Shown here: piece by piece, positions 1 through 5,257 of the stretch
Layout of the letters: the number at the start of each line of letters is the position of its first letter
Numbering within the stretch: the stretch's first letter is position 1
Assembly (NCBI GenBank): GCA_027325115.1
Contig: DAHWFG010000089.1
Location: forward strand, 1 to 5,257
Reading direction: 5' to 3'
Origin: JAKBCQ01 sp021807585
GTDB lineage: Bacteria > Planctomycetota > Planctomycetia > Isosphaerales > Isosphaeraceae
Length of the DNA: 5,257 nt
The notes under the pieces: model-generated
The model's database searches: none
What the model was told of the DNA's origin: nothing
Seen by the model: only the letters and a program-made list of their open reading frames with translations
Made by a program: the position numbers and the translations under genes

Positions 1-189
1 TTGGAGCGAAAATGGATCGCCGTCGAGCTCAATTCCGAATATCTCGATGCCGGCCGGTATCGCTTTGAGCCGCATGAAAGACAGAACGACGAAGGAGCGG
101 AGCGGGAGCGAGAACAAGCCGAGGCCGTTCCGACCCGAGGCGGTAAGAATCGTCGCTTCAAGAAGGGTGAACCGTTGTTATTCGATTGA
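1..189 (+). CDS. C-terminal end of a site-specific DNA methyltransferase (partial, 5' end outside window)
   Basis: Only the last 62 residues are present; the frame is open at base 1, so the TTG there is probably an internal leucine codon and not a start. The segment ERKWIAVELNSEYLDAGRYRF matches the part of beta-class N4-cytosine/N6-adenine methyltransferases that follows the SAM-binding FxGSGTT loop. In those enzymes an RK/RRWIGIEL-type strand carries the acidic residue (here E9) that contacts the SAM ribose, followed by a Y-x-x-x-A/G-x-x-R-F helix. The protein ends in GEPLLFD; a short tail ending in LF(D) is common in these enzymes. A charged Glu/Arg-rich linker (about residues 28-40) precedes it. 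The catalytic DPPY/SPPY motif and target-recognition region lie outside the window, so base specificity cannot be read. It lies upstream of an RloA-like ATPase on the same strand, which fits a restriction-linked neighbourhood. The family call is fairly sure; the subtype is not. Confidence 0.72.
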   Translation: MERKWIAVELNSEYLDAGRYRFEPHERQNDEGAEREREQAEAVPTRGGKNRRFKKGEPLLFD

Positions 190-190
190 T

Positions 191-207
191 GTGATCGTCT
201 AGATCAC
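191..207. repeat. Small inverted repeat just after the methyltransferase stop
   Basis: GTGATC (191-196) and GATCAC (202-207) form a perfect 6-bp dyad around the 5-base spacer GTCTA, one base after the TGA stop. It is followed by GATTTC and not a T-run, so as an intrinsic terminator it would be weak. It could be a weak 3'-end hairpin, a protein-binding dyad, or chance in a GATC-rich genome. Confidence 0.3.
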
Positions 208-403
208 GATTTCACCCTATTCAAACGGATTGTCTCTTCAAAACCGTCGCATCGCGATCGGGATCGGAATCGATCTGGTCGTTCAGCGTCGCTTCTGGTA
301 AATCACGCCTATCGAGCGTAAGATCTTAAATCGGGATGATTTTTTGACCGTTTGTACGGGATGTCCACGCAAACGGCTCCTAAAATCCCGTCTTTCGCCC
401 TTT

Positions 404-407
404 GAGG
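404..407 (+). promoter_or_regulatory. Ribosome-binding site that decides the ATPase start
   Basis: GAGG at 404-407 lies 8 bases before the ATG at 416 and only 2 bases before the ATG at 410. Normal spacing therefore favours 416. The upstream TTG at 344, which gives the longest frame, has no such site; the sequence before it is a run of T. Confidence 0.45.
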
Positions 408-415
408 CTATGGCC

Positions 416-1681
416 ATGCTCATCGAATTCCGAGTCGAGAATCATCGCTCGATCCGAGATGAGCAGGCGCTCTCTCTGAAAGCCGGGCGATTCGGAGCGA
501 GTGATGATCCGATTCCAAGAAAGACGCCGGGTTGCTCCGACAAGTTGCTTCCCGTCACGGCGCTCTACGGCGCGAATGCGAGCGGGAAAAGCAACGTAAT
601 CGCCGCGCTGACCTTCATGCGGGATGCCGTAAGCGATTCTCAGCGTCTCTGGTCTCCCGACGAAGGGATACGACGCGATCCGTTCGCATGGGGGCCCAAG
701 CGTAACGAGCCGTCGTTGTATGAGGTTGATTTCATCTGTAATGGGGTCCGTTACTTCTACGGATTTCGACTTGATGATCGCGCGATCCTTGAAGAATGGC
801 TCTTCGCTTGGCCGAACGGCAAGAAGCAGACATGGTTCGAACGAGACGGGGAATCCTTTCAGCATGGCAAGTCCCTGTTGGGAGAGAATAAGGTCATTGA
901 GGGAGTGACTCGGAAGAATGCGCTCTTCCTCTCCGCCGCCGCCCAGTTCAAGCACCAGCAACTGACTCCGCTATTCTCCTGGTTCAGTTCGATCAGGTCT
1001 ATCAACGTTGTCTCCCGATGGCCGCCAAGGTTTCGCGCCGGGAGCGAATCGGTGGTCAGGTTGCTCATGGAAGCCGATAATGATGCCAGACAACTTGATC
1101 TTGGCACTGGACTAGACGGTGAAGATGAATCGTCCTCATCGCTGCTATTTCAATTCGTTCAATTTATAAAAAATGCGGATGTCGGTATTATCGATATGCG
1201 ATTAAACAAAAATGTTGCACAAGCAACACGATATAAATCATCGGGGCTCGAATTGAAGCATCAGTTCGAAGCCGAGGCATGGCTGCCGCTCGAGGAGGAA
1301 TCACGTGGAACCAGGACTCTGTTTCAGCTCGCTCTCCCCATCCTCCGCACGATCCAGCGAGGCGGCATCCTCGTCGTCGATGAGCTTGAGGCGAGCATGC
1401 ACCCGAATCTTGCCGAGCACATCATTCGTCAGTTCAATGACCCTCAAACCAATCCCCGCAACGCTCAATTGATTTTTTCAACTCACGATACCAATCTGTT
1501 GGGAACGCTCTCCGGCTCGCCCGCACTCAGGCGAGATGAAGTATGGCTGACCGAGAAGGATGAGCAAGGCGCGACGGTTCTCTATCCTCTGACCGATTTC
1601 AAACCGCGCAATGATGAAAACATCGAGCGAGGCTATGTTCAAGGAAGATATGGCGCGATCCCTCATCTTTGCCGCATTTAA
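416..1681 (+). CDS. RloA-like AAA/ABC-type ATPase (COG1106, AAA_15/AAA_21 family)
   Basis: This is a predicted 421-residue cytoplasmic ATPase of the type found in restriction-linked and other prokaryotic defence loci, usually paired with a partner such as RloB. From Met416 it opens with MLIEFRVENHRSIRDEQ, the usual N-terminus of the family. The Walker A motif GANASGKS is at residues 52-59. An ABC-like signature, ESRGTR, starts near 295. Walker B, ILVVDE, is at 318-323, with catalytic Glu323, followed by the SMHP D-loop region at 327-330. The switch histidine is H357 in FSTHD. The family C-terminal blocks RRDEVWLTEK (372-381) and GRYGAIP (410-416) are present, so the protein is full length. 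The longest frame starts at a TTG at 344, but its extra 24 residues look non-family and the GAGG site supports 416. A low-GC block (about 1150-1245) encodes the region between the middle domain and the signature. The partner gene behind it seems broken, so the ATPase may be an orphan. The exact system is an inference. Confidence 0.88.
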   Translation: MLIEFRVENHRSIRDEQALSLKAGRFGASDDPIPRKTPGCSDKLLPVTALYGANASGKSNVIAALTFMRDAVSDSQRLWSPDEGIRRDPFAWGPKRNEPSLYEVDFICNGVRYFYGFRLDDRAILEEWLFAWPNGKKQTWFERDGESFQHGKSLLGENKVIEGVTRKNALFLSAAAQFKHQQLTPLFSWFSSIRSINVVSRWPPRFRAGSESVVRLLMEADNDARQLDLGTGLDGEDESSSSLLFQFVQFIKNADVGIIDMRLNKNVAQATRYKSSGLELKHQFEAEAWLPLEEESRGTRTLFQLALPILRTIQRGGILVVDELEASMHPNLAEHIIRQFNDPQTNPRNAQLIFSTHDTNLLGTLSGSPALRRDEVWLTEKDEQGATVLYPLTDFKPRNDENIERGYVQGRYGAIPHLCRI

Positions 1682-1908
1682 TCGACCCTCCCGGGCGATT
1701 GCATCGGCACGACGCCCAAAATAAGCTCAAGGGGCTTGTTAATTGTTCCGATAAGAGTGTGAATTTTAGAGATTATGAAAACGGATATGATAAAGCCGTC
1801 GGCGGAGCCGAGTCGCTCGATCAGCTCGCCGAGAGCATAGGTGAACCGGGAAGGAATCCAACAACCGGTGTGTATATGCTGACCGAAGAAATCAGGCGGA
1901 TACAATGA
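1669..1908 (+). pseudogene. Probable C-terminal remnant of an RloB-like partner gene
   Basis: A 79-codon frame begins at a TTG overlapping the end of the ATPase gene and stops at TGA 1906-1908. It has no ATG start and no Shine-Dalgarno site. Its first 10-13 codons look like read-through of non-coding sequence. The later part looks protein-like: a Y-x-x-x-Y-x-x-A-V-x-x-A-x-x-L helix pattern (residues 36-50) followed by GEPGRNPTTGVYMLTEEI (58-75). RloB proteins, which I recall as about 200 residues, typically end in an Asn-Pro-Ser/Thr-Thr-x-Val-x-x-Leu-x-Glu block after an Ala-rich helix. Their N-terminal metal-binding part, with a CEG-x-x-TE motif, is absent here. RloB is also the expected neighbour of this ATPase family. 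I therefore read this as the last third of a partner gene after an internal deletion that joined it to the end of the ATPase gene. The identification is from memory of the family, without alignment. A chance ORF or a short expressed protein remains possible. Confidence 0.42.
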
Positions 1909-2162
1909 GTTCGCGGCGCCGATCCCGCTCGAATCTGATTGATCGATCGGTTTCAGCCGAAAGCCATCGCGACATCACTCGGCCGCTTGATTGCAATAAT
2001 CTAACATATAAGTAAAATTATATTAGTAAGTCTCTCTCGTTACTCCGAGCTCGATCTTGCGGGAGGGATGACGATCGCTATAATTGAGGTTGTGATCGGA
2101 AACGGCGTCGGTCGGCGATTCAACTCGATCGCTCGACTTAACGTGTTGATGAATCACAACTT
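1909..2162. other. Spacer with an AT-rich patch, before the tRNA gene
   Basis: I see no credible gene here. The notable element is an AT-rich patch at about 1990-2030 in otherwise GC-rich DNA. It contains promoter-like words: TTGCAA (1991-1996) and TAAAAT (2013-2018), 16 bases apart, and TATAAG at 2007-2012. CTAA-CA-TATA (2001-2010) and TATATTAG (2019-2026) make an imperfect dyad with a two-base bulge. It may be an upstream promoter element or a junction left by insertion or deletion. A better promoter candidate for the tRNA lies at 2057-2084. Confidence 0.35.
2057..2084 (+). promoter_or_regulatory. Sigma70-type promoter candidate for the tRNA-Gly gene
   Basis: A perfect TATAAT is at 2079-2084, and TTGCGG (3 of 6 consensus bases, including TTG) is at 2057-2062, with a 16-base spacer. 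Transcription would start near 2091 and give a leader of roughly 70 bases before the mature 5' end of the tRNA at 2163. The -10 box is strong and the -35 weak. Planctomycete promoters are poorly defined, so this is a candidate only. Confidence 0.38.
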
Positions 2163-2234
<72 letters not shown>

Positions 2235-2477
2235 TTTCATAAACCTTGATCATGCCGAAGATCGCGATTTGCTCGCCTTCGTCGCGCATCGCGAAATGAT
2301 CGATGCCGACGGGTATCGTTCGATCTCAACATCCCGCCAGGCCATTGCTCGTAGCCCAACCAAAATCAAGCGACACTCTTGTCGTTATCTCGATCATCGA
2401 ACGCCTGGAATCGCGGCGGAATCATGCTTCCAATTCGCCTTGACGTGATCGTCGACCTCGATTACGGTTCCGCCATC

Positions 2478-4310
2478 ATGTCTACCAAAATCTCATTCTT
2501 GACGACGGGTCTGGTCGCTCTTGGACTGATCTGGACCTCCCGCGGGCGAGCCCAGGAGTCCGACGTTCGAGCGCGCCGTCCCGATGCGGCTGCGGCCGCG
2601 GCGCCGTCCAAGACGGTGCACATGTTGTCCGACGGTCGCGTTCTCAAGGGATTTCTCTCGGAACGCGACGAAACGCATTACTCGATTCGGCAAAAATTCG
2701 GCCGATTCGATTTCCCCAAGGCCGATCTCGTGATGAGCTTCGGGTCGCTTCACGACCTGTATCGCTATCGACTTAACCAATTCCCCGAAAGCGACCCCGA
2801 CGAGCACCTCAAGCTTGCGCGCTGGTGCCTCAAAGAAAAAATGATGGACGAGGCCCGCGCCGAACTTGAGGCCGTCGTGAAATACGCTCCCAAGGACCGT
2901 ATTGCGCAGGCGATGATCGAAAAGCTCGACGCCGACGCCGAACGCGTCGCTTCAAACCGCGATGCGGACGTCGTCCGAACCAGCCTCGATCCCGCCTCGG
3001 CCTCGCCCCCTCCCGCGCTCGATCCCGTCGCAATCCAGGCGGCCAAACGCGAACTCGGAGTCGGCGACGTCCCCGTGATCTTCGACCTCCCCCCTCCCCT
3101 TGCGGTCAAACGCGCACAAGAATTTTCAACGATTATTCATCCCATTCTTCAAAATAAATGCGCATCTTGTCATAACGAACGATTCAACGGAGCGTTCCGT
3201 TTGATCGAAATCCGCGGCGGTCGATCGATTCGAGGCGACGAACTGAGGGTGAACCTCGATGCGACGCTCCAGTTGATCGATCCCGAGCGGCTCGAGAAGA
3301 GCGATTTGCTCACGAGTTTGTTGATGCCGCATAAGTCGCTGAGACGATCGATTCTGGGGGGGCAAAACGACCCGTATTATCAAATCATCTCGACCTGGGT
3401 GAGCAAGCTTCGGCCGCAGCGCGGCGTTGAAACGCGTCGAACGAACGCGGGAGCGGGGTTCGATCCGTCGGCCGGGACGGCTCAGGAAACGGCCGCGGTG
3501 CCGGCTAGGGGGCGCGGTAACACGCCCGCGGCGGGATTCGCCGCCGACCGTTTACCCAAGGACGCTCGAGCCGCGGTGAACGAAGGGACCGGCTTGAACG
3601 AAGCCGACGCGCTCGCCGCGCAGGCCGAGGCCGAACTGCCTCCCGAGCCGAGGCGCCGAACGATGCCGGGGCAAATCCTGCCGGGAAGCTATTCGGGTGT
3701 GAATCCGATTCCTCCCGAGGGGACGCAATTCCCCACCAATCAACAACTCGCTGAACAGATCGCCAGGTCGTACACTCCGAAGGGGCGAGCGCTCTTGCCC
3801 GAAGGGATGTACACTCCAGGAAAGCGGATCGACCTTGGCGCTCAGGGCTCGGTTGCCGCGTTTCCTCAGGGAGCGGCCCTCCCTCCAGATGCGGGGATGC
3901 CGCGAGCCGCGGTCACGCCTCCCGGGGGGATGAATCCGCGAGCCGCGGCGATGCCGAGGGGCGCGGCGGCGGTTCCGCAACCAACTCCCGATTTCGCCCG
4001 CGTTCCACGAACCGATGATTCCGACGACGTGATTCCTCCGCCGCAAGCGATACCTCCGCGGCGCGGCTCAATGACACCAGGCGGACGACCTTTGAATGCG
4101 GCGCCCGGAATCAATCCGATCGCCCTTCCGGCCGCTTCCGATCCTGCGCTTCGGCCGGCGTCGATTCCGTCCGCTCCAGGAGGGCCCGCCGCCTCGGGAG
4201 TTCCCGCCGCTCCGGCGACCAAGGCGAAGAAACCCGCGAAAAAATCGAAAATCGATTTAAACGCATATCAGGAACTTCTTATGAATCGCAACGGGGGACG
4301 AAATCCCTAA
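2478..4310 (+). CDS. Secreted planctomycete cytochrome-like protein with one CxxCH motif and a long Pro/Ala-rich tail
   Basis: This is an exported protein of about 610 residues. The ATG at 2478 gives a clean signal peptide: MSTK, a hydrophobic core at residues 5-20, and a likely cleavage site GRA|QE near 25. The frame runs on upstream to a TTG at 2379, with another ATG at 2424, but those starts would bury the signal sequence. No clear Shine-Dalgarno site is present. Residues 49-99 hold a domain beginning LSDGRVLKGF and ending at a YRYRL segment, of a type I associate with planctomycete secreted proteins. Residues 108-138 form a TPR-like helical pair rich in Ala, Leu and Glu. At 228-232 is CASCH, a covalent haem c motif, followed by an LLMPH segment (281-285) that could supply the distal Met283 or His285, and by DPYYQIISTWV (298-308). 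This resembles the planctomycete cytochrome C (PSCyt1-like) group, probably periplasmic and in electron transfer, but substrate and partner are unknown. From about residue 314 to the end the chain is low-complexity, Pro/Ala/Arg/Gly-rich and probably disordered, ending in a Lys-rich segment and ELLMNRNGGRNP. It appears monocistronic. Confidence 0.82.
   Translation: MSTKISFLTTGLVALGLIWTSRGRAQESDVRARRPDAAAAAAPSKTVHMLSDGRVLKGFLSERDETHYSIRQKFGRFDFPKADLVMSFGSLHDLYRYRLNQFPESDPDEHLKLARWCLKEKMMDEARAELEAVVKYAPKDRIAQAMIEKLDADAERVASNRDADVVRTSLDPASASPPPALDPVAIQAAKRELGVGDVPVIFDLPPPLAVKRAQEFSTIIHPILQNKCASCHNERFNGAFRLIEIRGGRSIRGDELRVNLDATLQLIDPERLEKSDLLTSLLMPHKSLRRSILGGQNDPYYQIISTWVSKLRPQRGVETRRTNAGAGFDPSAGTAQETAAVPARGRGNTPAAGFAADRLPKDARAAVNEGTGLNEADALAAQAEAELPPEPRRRTMPGQILPGSYSGVNPIPPEGTQFPTNQQLAEQIARSYTPKGRALLPEGMYTPGKRIDLGAQGSVAAFPQGAALPPDAGMPRAAVTPPGGMNPRAAAMPRGAAAVPQPTPDFARVPRTDDSDDVIPPPQAIPPRRGSMTPGGRPLNAAPGINPIALPAASDPALRPASIPSAPGGPAASGVPAAPATKAKKPAKKSKIDLNAYQELLMNRNGGRNP
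3900..3948 (+). repeat. Short in-frame duplication within the low-complexity tail
   Basis: The 13-base word CCGCGAGCCGCGG occurs at 3900-3912 and again at 3936-3948. The 36-base offset is exactly 12 codons. The protein shows this as PRAAVTP and PRAAAMP, with a related PRGAAAVP after it. It suggests the Pro/Ala tail grew partly by small in-frame duplications or slippage. Confidence 0.55.
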
Positions 4311-4337
4311 GCGTTTGTCGATTATTTTCGCTCAACC

Positions 4338-4373
4338 GAGGTCGATCGCTCACGGGCGATCGGCCTCTTTTTT
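4338..4373 (+). terminator. Strong intrinsic (Rho-independent) terminator
   Basis: A 12-bp stem, GAGGTCGATCGC (4338-4349) against GCGATCGGCCTC (4356-4367), has a single T-G wobble and a 6-base loop TCACGG. It is followed directly by six T (4368-4373). It begins 28 bases after the stop codon of the cytochrome-like gene and ends its transcript, isolating it from the SDR gene downstream. The reverse strand lacks an equally good T-run, so it acts mainly for + strand transcription. Confidence 0.9.
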
Positions 4374-4533
4374 GTGCGCTCGCGAAATGAACAAGTACAC
4401 TTGCCAAAGGACGACGATCGCGGCGCGTCGATCTTGCTCAAACCGAACGACTCCTTGATTTCGTGATCATGCGGTCTAAAAGAATGAGAATGGTTCGGCT
4501 CGATTCGGGCGGTCTTTCGACGGGTGAATCGTC

Positions 4534-5257
4534 ATGGCTTCACGAGTTGTTTTGATCACCGGGGGCGCGGGGGGAATCGGCTCGGCGACGGCCCGGCTCC
4601 TGGTGGCACGCGGCGATCGTGTGGTTTTATTCGGCAGGCGCGAGGAACCGATCGAGACGCTCGCGGCCGAATTGGGAGCGGCCGCGATCGCTTTTCCAGG
4701 CGACGCGATGCGTCTGGAAGATCTCGAAGCCGCGGTCGAACGCGCCCACGACGCTTTCGGTTCGCTCGACGGTACGGCGCATTGCGTGGGGTCGATCAAG
4801 CTCAAATCGTTACACTTAACGAGCATGGATGAGTTTATCGCGACGCTTGAAACGAATCTCGTTTCGGCGTTTGCGGCATGCAAGGCTTCGCTTGGCGTGA
4901 TGCGGCGGCGGAACCGCGGGTCGATCGTGCTTTTGAGCACCGCGGCGGTTCGCCAGGGGATGAATAATCATGAGATCATCGCCGCGGCGAAGGGGGGGAT
5001 CGAGGGGCTGGTTCGATCCGCGGCGATGACTTACGCTCGTTATGGGATTCGGTTCAATTGCGTGGCGCCGGGGTTGACCGACACCCCGCTCGCCGAGCCT
5101 CTATTACGATCCGAGGCGAATCGGGCGATCAGCGAGTCGCTCCATCCGCTCGGTAGGGTGGGTCGAGCCGAGGAGGTTGCGAAGGTTGTGGCGTATTTGC
5201 TCGGCGACGATTCCGAGTGGATCACAGGGCAATCGTGGGGGGTCGACGGCGGTTTGG
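4534..5257 (+). CDS. Short-chain dehydrogenase/reductase lacking the catalytic tyrosine (3' end just outside window)
   Basis: The frame is open from ATG 4534 to the edge, giving 241 residues. The last ones, VDGGL, normally lie within a few residues of an SDR C-terminus, so it is nearly complete. It is a Rossmann-fold oxidoreductase of the classical SDR class. The NAD(P)-binding motif TGGAGGIG is at 9-16, and an arginine pair (35-36) after strand 2 hints at NADP(H). HCVG (83-86) stands in place of NNAG. Asn108 in ETNLVSAF, Ser135/Thr136 in LLSTAAV and Lys153 are present. The YxxxK motif, however, reads IAAAK, with Ile149 where the general acid Tyr should be. The VAPGLTDTP segment (177-185) and ITGQSWGVDGG are typical. 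GGGTGA (4522-4527), six bases upstream, is a modest ribosome-binding site. A weak promoter could lie near TTGATT (4455-4460) with a TAAAAG at 4477-4482. The terminator upstream suggests its own transcription unit. Whether it is an active dehydrogenase is doubtful; the substrate is unknown. Confidence 0.88.
   Translation, partial: MASRVVLITGGAGGIGSATARLLVARGDRVVLFGRREEPIETLAAELGAAAIAFPGDAMRLEDLEAAVERAHDAFGSLDGTAHCVGSIKLKSLHLTSMDEFIATLETNLVSAFAACKASLGVMRRRNRGSIVLLSTAAVRQGMNNHEIIAAAKGGIEGLVRSAAMTYARYGIRFNCVAPGLTDTPLAEPLLRSEANRAISESLHPLGRVGRAEEVAKVVAYLLGDDSEWITGQSWGVDGGL

Noticed and set aside
344..415. TTG start adding 24 residues to the ATPase
   Set aside because: The added residues do not fit the family N-terminus, and GAGG at 404-407 is correctly spaced for ATG 416.
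380..961. Minus-strand ORF of 193 codons opposite the ATPase
   Set aside because: It covers the Walker A region of a clearly coding gene on the other strand and has no recognisable motif.
2371..2384. Small hairpin CGACA-CTCT-TGTCG between the tRNA and the next gene
   Set aside because: A 5-bp stem followed by TTATCT is too weak for a terminator and within chance expectation.
2379..2477. Upstream TTG/ATG starts for the cytochrome-like protein
   Set aside because: They would place 18-33 extra residues before a clear signal peptide; ATG 2478 gives a normal export signal.
2765..4222. Long minus-strand ORFs opposite the cytochrome-like gene
   Set aside because: They are Arg/Ser/Gly-rich mirror frames of a GC-rich gene, with no family pattern and no independent start signals.
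4476..4940. Minus- and plus-strand ORFs within the SDR gene
   Set aside because: They are alternative frames of the SDR, whose motifs (TGGAGGIG, VAPG, GVDGG) fix the real frame.

Overview
The window looks like chromosomal DNA from a planctomycete, probably of the Isosphaeraceae type. The evidence is moderately high GC (estimated by eye in the high fifties per cent), very frequent GATC/CGATCG words, weak or absent Shine-Dalgarno sites, and a secreted CxxCH protein built like the large planctomycete cytochrome-like families. All recognisable genes lie on the + strand.

Layout. Positions 1-189 are the C-terminal end of a site-specific DNA methyltransferase that enters from the left edge. Positions 416-1681 encode a complete AAA/ABC-type ATPase of the RloA-like (COG1106, AAA_15/AAA_21) kind. 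Directly behind it, about 1669-1908 holds a short reading frame whose C-terminus resembles the end of RloB proteins, the usual partner of such ATPases. Most of the partner gene appears to be missing. This left third reads as the edge of a restriction/defence island with a decayed module. An AT-rich spacer follows, with a TATAAT promoter candidate and a tRNA-Gly gene (anticodon CCC) at 2163-2234.

Positions 2478-4310 encode an exported protein of about 610 residues. It has a signal peptide, a planctomycete N-terminal domain, a helical repeat-like stretch, one CASCH haem-type motif and a long Pro/Ala/Arg-rich tail. A strong intrinsic terminator sits at 4338-4373. The last gene, 4534 to the right edge, is a short-chain dehydrogenase/reductase complete except for its last few residues. 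Its YxxxK motif reads IAAAK, so the catalytic tyrosine is absent.

How the genes work together. The methyltransferase, ATPase and RloB-like remnant plausibly belong to one restriction/defence neighbourhood. The tRNA, the cytochrome-like protein and the SDR look like independent single-gene units. The terminator separates the last two. I did not find a convincing new multi-gene system. The most interesting points are the eroded ATPase/RloB pair and the tyrosine-less SDR.
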